This document shows, one piece after another, positions 1-5,793 of a DNA stretch of 12,198 bases. The notes beneath the pieces were generated by a model. That model was not told where the DNA came from and made no database searches. It was given only the letters and a program-made list of their open reading frames with translations. This DNA comes from Actinobacteria bacterium 13_1_20CM_4_69_9 (lineage in GTDB: Bacteria > Actinomycetota > Thermoleophilia > Gaiellales > Gaiellaceae), in contig MNJC01000019.1 of the NCBI GenBank assembly GCA_001920085.1, positions 1 through 12,198 of the forward strand, in the 5' to 3' direction. Each line of letters opens with the position of its first letter. The stretch's first letter is position 1. The position numbers and the translations under genes are program-made.

Positions 1-521
1 CGCGCATCCTCGGCATGGGCGACATCCTCACGCTCGTCGAGCGCGCGGAACAGGCTGTCGAGGCGGACGAGCAGGCGGAGATGGAGGCCCGGCTGATGAA
101 GGGCCAGTTCAGCTTCGACGACTTCCTGAAGAGCTACCGGATGATCCGCCGGATGGGCTCGATCGGCGGCCTCGTGAAGCTGATCCCGGGGCTCGGCAAG
201 CAGCTGGAGGGCATCGACCAGATCGACGAGAAGCAGTTCGCGCGCGTCGAGGCGATCATCCTGTCGATGACACCGCAGGAGCGTGCGCTGCCGAAGGTGA
301 TCGACGGCTCGCGGCGACAGCGACTCGCGCGCGGCTCGGGCACGACGGTCGAAGAGGTCAACCGCCTGCTCGAAGGCCGCAAGGAGATGGAGAAGCTCAT
401 GAAGGGCATGAGCCGCGGCAAGCTTCCACAGTTGCCGGGTGCCCCGGCGCCGCCGCAGGCGACGCAACGCAAGGCGACGAAATCCAACAAACGCAAGAAG
501 CGATCCAAGACACGGAGGTAA
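1..521 (+). CDS. ffh: Signal recognition particle protein Ffh/SRP54, C-terminal part (5' end outside window)
   Basis: Ffh is the GTPase of the signal recognition particle. It binds 4.5S RNA and the signal sequences of nascent membrane proteins and delivers ribosomes to FtsY. The frame is open to the left edge and enters with RILGMGD, the conserved end of the NG domain. The in-window part (172 residues) is the linker and methionine-rich M domain: FSFDDFLKSYRMIRRMGS, the PGLGKQLEG loop, MTPQERALP, and the RNA-binding SRRQRLARGSGTTVEEVNRLL helix-turn region. A basic Lys/Arg tail ends in KKRSKTRR before TAA. The GTPase motifs lie upstream of the window. Its stop is 4 bases before the rpsP TTG start, and the rpsP Shine-Dalgarno lies inside its last codons, so the two are probably cotranscribed and coupled. 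Identity is close to certain. Confidence 0.97.
   Translation, partial: RILGMGDILTLVERAEQAVEADEQAEMEARLMKGQFSFDDFLKSYRMIRRMGSIGGLVKLIPGLGKQLEGIDQIDEKQFARVEAIILSMTPQERALPKVIDGSRRQRLARGSGTTVEEVNRLLEGRKEMEKLMKGMSRGKLPQLPGAPAPPQATQRKATKSNKRKKRSKTRR
513..518 (+). promoter_or_regulatory. Shine-Dalgarno for rpsP, within the last codons of ffh
   Basis: CGGAGG lies 7 bases before the TTG at 526. It supports TTG 526 over the in-frame ATG at 538 as the start of rpsP, because it is too far from the ATG for good spacing. Confidence 0.6.
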
Positions 522-525
522 CGGT

Positions 526-768
526 TTGGCTGTTCGCATGAGGTTGACGCGCGTCGGGTCGAAGAAGAACCCGGTGTATCGCGTCGTCGTGGCCGACTCG
601 CGCTCGCCGCGCGACGGCAAGTTCATCGAGATCGTGGGGCGCTACAACCCGCAGCACGATCCGTCGTTGATCGAGTTCGACGAGGAGAGGGTCAAGGACT
701 GGCTGGGCAAGGGCGCGCAGCCCTCCGAGGCGGTGCAAAAGCTGCTCAAGGCCAAAAACCTCTCTTAG
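526..768 (+). CDS. rpsP: 30S ribosomal protein bS16
   Basis: bS16 is a primary 30S assembly protein that binds 16S rRNA. The 80-residue product has the usual family length. It shows the N-terminal strand AVRMRLTRVGSKKNPVYRVVVADSRSPRDG, then IEIVGRYNP and the helix WLGKGAQPSEAVQKLL, all bS16 hallmarks. The TTG start at 526 gives the expected MAVR N-terminus and has a GGAGG 7 bases upstream. The frame stays open further upstream into ffh, but that translation is an arginine-rich shadow. Its TAG stop shares its G with the GTG start of khpA, so translation is directly coupled. The position between ffh and khpA/rimM is canonical. Confidence 0.97.
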   Translation: MAVRMRLTRVGSKKNPVYRVVVADSRSPRDGKFIEIVGRYNPQHDPSLIEFDEERVKDWLGKGAQPSEAVQKLLKAKNLS

Positions 769-998
769 TGGCCGAGCTGCTCGAGTTCCTGGCGCGCAAG
801 CTCGTCGACTCGCCCGACGAGGTGCGTGTCGAGCGGGTCGACGAGGACGACACCGTCGTCCTGCGCCTGCACGTCGCAGAGGACGATCTCGGCAAGGTGA
901 TCGGCAGGCAGGGACGCATCGCCCGCGCGCTGCGCACGATCGTGCGCGCGGGTAGCGCACGCGAGCGGCGGCGCGTGCAGCTCGAGATCGTGGATTAG
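768..998 (+). CDS. khpA: KH-domain RNA-binding protein KhpA
   Basis: A small single-KH-domain RNA-binding protein (76 residues, the family's normal length). In Gram-positive bacteria KhpA pairs with KhpB/Jag and affects cell elongation and small-RNA biology. The opening MAELLEFLARKLVDSPDEV is the family start. The diagnostic loop is IGRQGR, with the GxxG motif at about residues 46-49, followed by helix IARALRTIV. The product ends RRVQLEIVD. GTG 768 overlaps the rpsP stop by one base, the textbook rpsP-khpA junction. The next gene in most genomes is rimM; here a metallophosphoesterase intervenes after 4 bases. Confidence 0.95.
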   Translation: MAELLEFLARKLVDSPDEVRVERVDEDDTVVLRLHVAEDDLGKVIGRQGRIARALRTIVRAGSARERRRVQLEIVD

Positions 999-1002
999 CT
1001 CG

Positions 1003-1671
1003 TTGCGCATCGCCGCGCTCTACGACATTCACGGGAACGTGCCGGCGCTCGACGCCGTCCTCGCCGACGTCGACGCCGAGGTGATCCTCGTCGGCGGCGA
1101 CTTCGTCGCCGGGCCGTGGCCGGCCGAGACGTACGAGCGGCTGCGTTCGCTCGAGGGCGACGTGCGCTTCATCCGCGGCAACGCCGACCGGGAGGTGGTC
1201 GACGAGGAGCCCGGTCGTGCGCCTCCCGAGCTGATGGAGTTCGTGCGCGAGCGGCTGCCGGAGGAGGCGTTCGGCTTCTTGCGCACGCTGCCGCTGACCG
1301 TGTCCGTCGGGCGAGCCCTCTTCTGCCATGCGACACCGCGCAACGACGAGGAGATCTTCACGCGCATCAGTCCGGACGAGCGGTGGGAGGAAGCGCTTGC
1401 CGGCGTCGACGCGGAGGTCGTCGTCTGCGGACACACGCACATCCAGTTCGACCGGCGCATCGGGGACATCCGGCTCGTCAACGCCGGCAGCGTCGGGATG
1501 CCGTACGAGCGCGAGCCCGGTGCGTACTGGGCACTGGTCGACGGCACTGACGTCGAGCTGCGGCGGACGGAGTACGTCCCCGGCGATCTCTCCGTCTGGC
1601 CGGGCGAGTGGCCCGAGGCGTCGCCGGACGAGGCGACCGAGTTCTTCGAGCGGCTCTCACGTGGCGAGTGA
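1003..1671 (+). CDS. Metallophosphoesterase, YfcE/MJ0936-like calcineurin superfamily
   Basis: A two-metal phosphoesterase (222 residues) of the small bacterial/archaeal calcineurin-like superfamily. All ligand motifs are visible: DIHGN (Asp8, His10), GGD (Asp33), GNAD (Asn60), CHATP (His109), GHTH (His144, His146) and NAGSVG near 160-165. It should therefore be an active hydrolase, with a phosphodiester or phosphomonoester substrate that sequence cannot define. The TTG start at 1003 puts MRIAALYDIHGN at the correct N-terminus; no good Shine-Dalgarno precedes it and the gap from khpA is 4 bases, so coupling is likely. Its 3' end overlaps rimM by 11 bases. This placement inside the khpA-rimM pair is unusual and suggests co-expression with ribosome/tRNA maturation genes. 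No symbol is assigned because the subfamily is unclear. Confidence 0.9.
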   Translation: MRIAALYDIHGNVPALDAVLADVDAEVILVGGDFVAGPWPAETYERLRSLEGDVRFIRGNADREVVDEEPGRAPPELMEFVRERLPEEAFGFLRTLPLTVSVGRALFCHATPRNDEEIFTRISPDERWEEALAGVDAEVVVCGHTHIQFDRRIGDIRLVNAGSVGMPYEREPGAYWALVDGTDVELRRTEYVPGDLSVWPGEWPEASPDEATEFFERLSRGE

Positions 1672-2128
1672 CACCGTCGTCATCGGCCGCGTCGGGAAGT
1701 CGCACGGGCTCGACGGCTCGTTCGTCGTCGAGGGCGCGAGCGAATCGCGTGAGCTGTTCGCGACGGGCGCCAAGCTGATCGTCGAGGGCGAGGAGGCAAC
1801 GGTCGTCGGCTCGAAGCAGGCCCGCGGCCGGCCGGTGGTCCGGCTCGACCGGCGTGTCGCGCGCGGGGCCGCGCTCGAGGTGCCGCGCAGTGCCCTCGCG
1901 CCGACGGGCGACGACGAGTACTACGTCTTCCAGCTGGTCGGCCTCGAGGTGTCGGAGGAGGGCCGCGGCGTCCTCGGCACCGTGACGGACGTCTCGCCCG
2001 GCGTCGCCAACGACGTGCTGGAGCTCGACTCCGGCCTCCTGTTGCCGATGGTGGAGGAGTGTGTTCTCTCGGTCGATCTGGACGCCGGCAAGATCGTGGT
2101 CGCGGCCGGTTTCGCGGACGCTGGCTAA
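1661..2128 (+). CDS. rimM: 16S rRNA processing protein RimM
   Basis: RimM is a 30S maturation factor that binds uS19 and helps form the 16S rRNA head. The 155-residue product has the N-terminal RimM barrel (VVIGRVGKSHGLDGSFVVE, then a run ending near RSALAP) and a C-terminal PRC barrel. The PRC part starts at DEYYVFQLVGLEV and continues GTVTDVSPGVANDVLEL and LLPMVEECVLSVDLDAGKI. It is slightly shorter than the 165-180 residues common in the family. GTG at 1661 is chosen because it gives MASDTVVIGRVG, matching the family start; the upstream in-frame stretch is a shadow of the phosphoesterase. It overlaps that gene by 11 bases and precedes trmD by 18. Confidence 0.95.
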   Translation: MASDTVVIGRVGKSHGLDGSFVVEGASESRELFATGAKLIVEGEEATVVGSKQARGRPVVRLDRRVARGAALEVPRSALAPTGDDEYYVFQLVGLEVSEEGRGVLGTVTDVSPGVANDVLELDSGLLLPMVEECVLSVDLDAGKIVVAAGFADAG

Positions 2129-2146
2129 CCTGAGCCTCTCGTCCCT

Positions 2147-2803
2147 GTGCAGCTCGACGTCTTCACTCTCGTTCCGCACGCCTTCGCGTGGCTCACCGAG
2201 CAGCGCCCGGTCGCGACGGTGCTCGGCACCGAGCTCGATCTGCGGCTCTTGTCCTACCGCGACACGACGCCGCTGCGTGCGGGAGAGGTCGACGACGAGC
2301 CGTACGGCGGCGGCGCGGGGATGGTGCTGCGCGTCGACGTCGTCGCGGCCGCGCTCGACGCGGTCTACGGCGGAACGCCCGACCATCGCGTCGTCGCGCT
2401 CTCGCCGCAGGGTCGTCAGCTGACGCAGGACGTCGTCGAGGAGCTCGCCTCCGAGCCGCGGTTGACGCTCCTGTCCGCGCGCTTCGAGGGCTTCGACGAG
2501 CGCGTCGTGCGGCACCTCGCGTCGGACGCGATCTCGATCGGGCCGTACGTGCTTTCGAACGGTGACCTGCCGGCGATGGTGCTGGTCGACGCGATCGCCC
2601 GCCGCCTGCCGGGCGCGATCAGGGAGGAGTCGGGCGCGTTCGAGAGCTTCTCGGCCGAGCTCGACGGCGGGCTCGAGTATCCGCACTACACGCGGCCGCC
2701 AGAGTTCCGCGGCTGGCGCGTCCCCGATGTGCTCCTGTCGGGCGACCATGGGAAGATCGACGAATGGCGGCGCGAACAGAGCCGCCGCCGGACGGTCACG
2801 TGA
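2147..2803 (+). CDS. trmD: tRNA (guanine-N1-)-methyltransferase TrmD
   Basis: TrmD uses S-adenosylmethionine to make m1G37 in tRNA, which prevents +1 frameshifting. It is a SPOUT enzyme with a trefoil knot and acts as a dimer. Seen: LDVFTLVPHAF, EPYGGGAGMVLR (52-62), SPQGRQLTQ (86-94), RFEGFDERV (112-120), SIGPYVLSNGD (130-140), YPHYTRPPEFRGWRVPDVLLSGDHGKIDEWRREQ. The GTG start gives MQLDVFTLVP, the normal N-terminus. It is short (218 residues against about 255 in E. coli) and stops soon after the WRREQ helix. Two knot or catalytic positions differ from E. coli: CGRYEG is SARFEG (110-115), and the aspartate of the DSF motif (Asp169 in E. coli) is Glu166. Identity is certain; the effect of the changes is not. 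Confidence 0.96.
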   Translation: MQLDVFTLVPHAFAWLTEQRPVATVLGTELDLRLLSYRDTTPLRAGEVDDEPYGGGAGMVLRVDVVAAALDAVYGGTPDHRVVALSPQGRQLTQDVVEELASEPRLTLLSARFEGFDERVVRHLASDAISIGPYVLSNGDLPAMVLVDAIARRLPGAIREESGAFESFSAELDGGLEYPHYTRPPEFRGWRVPDVLLSGDHGKIDEWRREQSRRRTVT

Positions 2804-3642
2804 GCAACCTGTACGAAGTTCTCGGCGTCTCGGAGTCGGCGTCGCCGCAGGAGATCGAGGCGGCGTATCGCCGCGCTGCGCTCGAGCGGCGCTACCAGGA
2901 CGGATCGTGGGTCGAGTTGCGCGACGCCTACGACGTGCTGCGCGACCAGGACCAGCGGGCGCGCTACGACCTCGGGCTGGACGGCACCGGCGCTGCCCAA
3001 GAGCAGAGGACATCGCGGAATCCGATCGATCGTCTGTTCCCGACCCTCCCGCACGGCTGGCGCGTCGCGCTCGACTGGATGGTCACCATCGTCGGGGCCG
3101 TCGCGATCGTGCTGGCGATCAAGGCGTGGGTCGTGAACCCGTACCGGATCCCGTCCTCCTCGATGGAGCCGACGCTGCACTGTGCGGTGCCGGCGCAGGG
3201 CTGCGAAGCGAGGACCTCGGACCGCGTCCTCGCATGCCGGTTCTGCTACCACCTGCGCTCCCCCCACCGAGGCGACATCGTCGTCTTCAACACGCCGCCC
3301 CTCGCGCAGCAGGAATGCGGCTCGCAGGGGACGTTCGTGAAGCGGCTGATCGGCCTGCCCGGCGAGGTGTGGGAGGAACGGAGCGGATTCGTCTACGTCA
3401 ACGGCCGGAAGCTGGACGAGCCGTACATCAAGCCCGATCGCCGAGACGACCGGACGATGGGATTGTCAGACATCCCGCCGCGGAACACGTACACCCGCAT
3501 TCCGAAGGACATGTACCTCATGATGGGCGACAACCGGAAGTCGTCCTGCGACTCCCGCGTCTGGGGCCTCGTTCCGCGGAAGAACCTGATCGGCAACGTC
3601 TTCGCGACGTACTGGCCGCCCAGCCGCATCTCGTTCCACTGA
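2764..3642 (+). CDS. lepB: Signal peptidase I with N-terminal degenerate J-like domain
   Basis: Type I signal peptidase, which removes signal peptides on the outer face of the cytoplasmic membrane. Numbering from ATG 2764 (292 residues): a J-like segment at 14-70 (NLYEVLGVSESASPQEIEAAYRR, DAYDVLRDQDQRARYDLG); a linker; a single membrane helix about 101-123; box B IPSSSMEPTL with nucleophile Ser133; RGDIVVF at 169-175; VKRLIGLPGE with general base Lys193; and GDNRKSSCDSRVWG at 255-268. Both catalytic residues are present. GTG 2800 overlaps the trmD stop as GTGA and would start MSNLYEVLG at the J-like domain. ATG 2764 has a weak GGGAAG upstream. I cannot decide between them. The J-like part lacks HPD. 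Cys140, 147, 158 and 161 cluster just after the nucleophile motif. Lying between trmD and rplS, it splits a commonly adjacent pair. Confidence 0.95.
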   Translation: MAARTEPPPDGHVSNLYEVLGVSESASPQEIEAAYRRAALERRYQDGSWVELRDAYDVLRDQDQRARYDLGLDGTGAAQEQRTSRNPIDRLFPTLPHGWRVALDWMVTIVGAVAIVLAIKAWVVNPYRIPSSSMEPTLHCAVPAQGCEARTSDRVLACRFCYHLRSPHRGDIVVFNTPPLAQQECGSQGTFVKRLIGLPGEVWEERSGFVYVNGRKLDEPYIKPDRRDDRTMGLSDIPPRNTYTRIPKDMYLMMGDNRKSSCDSRVWGLVPRKNLIGNVFATYWPPSRISFH

Positions 3643-3670
3643 ATCAGCGAAAGCTTCGCTTTCGCTGATT
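3642..3670 (+). terminator. Perfect 13-bp hairpin overlapping the lepB stop codon, no U-tract
   Basis: AATCAGCGAAAGC (3642-3654) is perfectly repeated in inverse at 3658-3670 around a TTC loop. The stem begins on the last base of the lepB TGA stop. No run of T follows (GATGAGG), so it is not a classical intrinsic terminator. It may be a U-less terminator, a 3'-end stabiliser, or a processing site at the end of the rpsP-lepB transcript. Confidence 0.6.
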
Positions 3671-3867
3671 GATGAGGTACGCCGCTTCGCGGGGAACGCG
3701 CGCGGCCGAGGCCCGCGCGCTTCTGGTTTTGGGGCGGGTTGGCTCTGCCGTGCGGCGCGCCGACGCTTCGCGTCGCCGCGTCGCATGAGTTCGCCTCGGC
3801 GAGCGTGGATCCGAGCGGATCCATCTTCGCTAGCATTCCGCGGCGGTCTTCGCCGGCTGCCTTCCCT
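3643..3867 (+). other. Non-coding hairpin-rich gap, probable rplS leader
   Basis: This is the largest gap in the window (225 bases). I see no gene in it; the rplS frame stays open upstream to an ATG at 3739, but its translation resembles no bL19 sequence. Besides the two hairpins listed separately it holds CCGC-TTC-GCGG (3682-3692), CGACGC-TTC-GCGTCG (3761-3775) and TGGATCC-GAGC-GGATCCA (3806-3823). A TAGCAT at 3831-3836 could be a -10 element about 31 bases before the rplS ATG, but no convincing -35 was found. The rplS start lacks a Shine-Dalgarno, and ribosomal-protein leaders often bind their own product. Regulation by bL19 is only a possibility. Confidence 0.4.
3698..3730 (+). terminator. 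Likely intrinsic terminator between lepB and rplS
   Basis: GCGCGCGG (3698-3705) pairs with CCGCGCGC (3713-3720) across a 7-base loop. The T-rich TTCTGGTTTT follows directly at 3721-3730. A GC-only stem plus a short T tract is a plausible Rho-independent terminator that would separate the lepB transcript from rplS. The T tract is interrupted, so read-through is possible. Confidence 0.45.
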
Positions 3868-4326
3868 ATGAGCAAGGTCATCGAGTCAATCGAGCGCGCC
3901 CAGTTGCGGGCTGACATCCCGCAGTTCAAGGCGGGGGACACCGTGCGCGTCCATTTCAAGGTGATCGAGGGCCAGCGCGCCCGGATCCAGGTCTTCGAGG
4001 GCATCGTCCTCAAGCGCCAGGGCGCCGGGGCTCGCGAGACCTTCACCGTCCGGAAGCAGTCCTTCGGCGTCGGGGTGGAGCGCACGTTCCCGCTCCATTC
4101 GCCGAAGATCGATCGGATCGAGGTCGTCGCAATCGGCGACGTGAACCGGGCGAAGCTCTACTACCTGCGCGGCAAGGTCGGCCGAAAGGCCCGCGTGCGG
4201 GAGCTGCGGCCGGACGCGGCGCGAAGTGCGGCCCGCAAGGCCCAGCAGCGAGAAGTCGCTCCGAGCGAGGTTTCCGAGACGGAGACCCCCGAAGTCGAAG
4301 CGGCGCCCGAAGAGGCGGCGGAGTAG
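3868..4326 (+). CDS. rplS: 50S ribosomal protein bL19
   Basis: bL19 sits at the 30S-50S interface. The product is 152 residues; the core spans 1 to about 115 and matches the family throughout: MSKVIESIERAQLRADIPQFKAGDTVRV, VIEGQRARIQVFEGIVLKRQG, ETFTVRKQSFGVGVERTFPLHSPKIDRIEV and RAKLYYLRGKVGRKARV. About 37 extra C-terminal residues are rich in Glu, Ala and Pro, an acidic low-complexity tail seen in some actinobacterial bL19 proteins. ATG 3868 is the only start matching the family N-terminus. No Shine-Dalgarno is visible upstream (GCTGCCTTCCCT). It follows a hairpin-rich gap and lies 19 bases before rnhB, so it probably begins a new transcript. Confidence 0.96.
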   Translation: MSKVIESIERAQLRADIPQFKAGDTVRVHFKVIEGQRARIQVFEGIVLKRQGAGARETFTVRKQSFGVGVERTFPLHSPKIDRIEVVAIGDVNRAKLYYLRGKVGRKARVRELRPDAARSAARKAQQREVAPSEVSETETPEVEAAPEEAAE

Positions 4327-4345
4327 TCAGCTAGTCTCGGCGGCC

Positions 4346-4843
4346 GTGGCGCTCAGCTCCGGCCAGAAGCTCCTGAGGTTCGACCGCAAGCTGGGCGCTC
4401 GCCTGGTCGCTGGCACCGACGAGGCCGGGCGTGGATCCCTGGCCGGGCCGCTCGTCGTCGCCGGCGTGCTGCTCGACTACGGCTGCCTGCGCGATCACAA
4501 GGTGCGGCCGCTCGGGCTGCTGAACGATTCCAAGCAGGTCGCCCCGGAGCGGCGCGAGACGCTCTTCGGCCCGACCGCGCCGGAACACCGCGCCGTCGTC
4601 GACGGCGACGAGAAGAGCGCCGCGATCGCCGCGGCGTCGATCGTCGCGAAGGTGACGCGCGATCGTCTGATGCGGCGCATGGACGCGCTCTATCCGCACT
4701 ACGGCTTCTCTTCGCACGTCGGCTACATCACGCCGGGGCACTCCGCCATCGTGCGCGAGCGCGGGCCGTCGCGCATCCACCGCCGCTCGTTCCAGGCTCT
4801 CTGTTACCTGAGCGCCGAAGAGCTCGCGGCGATGTCCGCCTAG
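4346..4843 (+). CDS. rnhB: Ribonuclease HII with a central deletion of about 50 residues
   Basis: RNase HII nicks at ribonucleotides embedded in DNA and starts ribonucleotide excision repair. Recognisable blocks in order: VAGTDEAGRGSLAGPLVVAGV (catalytic Asp25, Glu26), LLNDSKQVAPERRETLF (59-74), VVDGDEKSAAIAAASIVAKVTRDRLM (84-109; Asp88 matches E. coli Asp126), YPHYGFSSHVGY and GPSRIHRRSF. The product is 165 residues against about 198 in E. coli. After LF-74 it jumps straight to GPTAPEH, whereas the family has roughly 50-55 more residues there, including the central helices and the VDG strand that carries the third catalytic Asp (E. coli Asp108). The reading frame is intact across the junction. 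Either the enzyme is impaired or the assembly lost about 150-160 bases. The GTG start has no Shine-Dalgarno. Confidence 0.88.
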   Translation: MALSSGQKLLRFDRKLGARLVAGTDEAGRGSLAGPLVVAGVLLDYGCLRDHKVRPLGLLNDSKQVAPERRETLFGPTAPEHRAVVDGDEKSAAIAAASIVAKVTRDRLMRRMDALYPHYGFSSHVGYITPGHSAIVRERGPSRIHRRSFQALCYLSAEELAAMSA

Positions 4844-4933
4844 ACCGCCGCAGAGCTGACCGCTGTCTTGACGAAGTCCGCCTGAAGCGGAACCCTTCCG
4901 GTGCCGGCCGGTGTAGAGCGGTCGACACCCCAC

Positions 4934-4940
4934 AGGAGGA
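4934..4940 (+). promoter_or_regulatory. Strong Shine-Dalgarno of the first exported paralog
   Basis: AGGAGGA ends four bases before ATG 4945. It is one of only two strong Shine-Dalgarno sites I see in the window, the other belonging to the paralog downstream. It fixes the start and implies efficient translation. Confidence 0.7.
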
Positions 4941-4944
4941 CGAA

Positions 4945-5781
4945 ATGCGAAGGCGAATTCTGCTGGTGCTGGGCCTGGCCCTGGCCTGCGCCGTCTGGAC
5001 GACGACGCTCGCCTCCGGTGCCGGCCCCAGTCCCGGCCTGAGCGAGGGCTCGAAGGGCCTCGCCAACGGCAAGTTCCGATACGTCGCCCTGCCGTCCGGT
5101 AAGACAACGGAGGTTCAGGTCGTCGACCGTGAGGGCGACGTGCGGCGCCACATGAGGATCAACGGATCGTGGGGCATCCCGCTCGTCGCCTACGACGGGA
5201 CCGCCGAAGGCCTGTTCCCGAACGGGCGGACGCTCTTGCTCGCACAATCCCTCTACGACGGCCAGACCTTGCGGACGACGACGAAGTTCACCCTCGTCGA
5301 TACGCGCCGGATGAAGGTCAGCCGGCGAATCCAGCTCAAGGGCGCGTTCACGTTCGACGCGCTCTCGCGGGACGGCCGCTATGTGTACATGATCGAGTAC
5401 ATGTCACCCGAGGATCCGAGCTCGTATCGCGTGCGCGCTTACGACCTCAAGGGTGCCGGGCTGCTCTCGAAGATCGTGAGCGACAAGCGGTCGTGGGCGA
5501 CCGACATGCGCGGCCTTCCGATCGCGCGCGTGTGGAAAGAGGGCTGGGCATACACCCTCTACGGCGCGAATGCGAAGCCGTTCATCCATGCCCTCGACAC
5601 GCAGAACGTCGCGGCCGTGTGCATCAACCTGCCGTGGAAGACCTCGCCCGACCGGATCTTCGACTACCGGCTGCGGGTCGACGGCGACGGCCATCTGGTC
5701 GTACGCGGGCCGAACGGCCGTGCGCTCGCCGTGATCGATCGGCAGAGCTTCAAGATCATCAGCTTCGTCGCGAGCCCGTAG
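4945..5781 (+). CDS. Exported protein of unknown function, paralog 1 (possible beta-propeller-like fold)
   Basis: I do not recognise a named family. The 278-residue product starts MRRRILLVLGLALACAVW, a classic Sec signal peptide with possible cleavage near LASG-AG (about 24-27). There is no lipobox, so it is probably secreted or loosely wall-associated. The mature part is strand-rich with turn motifs such as SRDGRYVYMIEY (141-152) and VDGDGHLVVRGPNGRAL (245-261). These resemble the blade repeats of YVTN/TolB-type beta-propellers, but too few are seen to assert that fold. Strongest blocks shared with the next gene: SWGIP, YRVRAYDL, KIVSD, RSW, PFIHALDT and VAAVC-NLPW. The only mature-region cysteine is Cys226. 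A strong AGGAGG lies 4-5 bases before the ATG. It forms a tandem pair with 5838-6644, wedged between rnhB and yraN. Confidence 0.85.
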   Translation: MRRRILLVLGLALACAVWTTTLASGAGPSPGLSEGSKGLANGKFRYVALPSGKTTEVQVVDREGDVRRHMRINGSWGIPLVAYDGTAEGLFPNGRTLLLAQSLYDGQTLRTTTKFTLVDTRRMKVSRRIQLKGAFTFDALSRDGRYVYMIEYMSPEDPSSYRVRAYDLKGAGLLSKIVSDKRSWATDMRGLPIARVWKEGWAYTLYGANAKPFIHALDTQNVAAVCINLPWKTSPDRIFDYRLRVDGDGHLVVRGPNGRALAVIDRQSFKIISFVASP

Positions 5782-5793
5782 GGACTTCTCGCG

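Noticed and set aside
1478..3013. Long minus-strand open frame opposite rimM, trmD and the start of lepB
   Set aside because: Same reasoning: it mirrors real genes, is low-complexity in composition and has no recognisable domain.
3739..3867. N-terminal extension of rplS from an upstream in-frame ATG
   Set aside because: The bL19 family begins at MSKVIESIERAQ (3868). The upstream translation resembles nothing in the family and the DNA is full of hairpins.
4877..4891. Terminator after rnhB (TCCGC-CTGAA-GCGGA)
   Set aside because: Only a 5-bp stem and no T tract follows.
4868..4917. Promoter before the first exported paralog (TTGACG at 4868, or GGAACC at 4889 with TGTAGA at 4912)
   Set aside because: TTGACG has no -10 at proper spacing. 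GGAACC with TGTAGA 17 bases later only loosely resembles an ECF-type promoter. Too weak to list as a feature.
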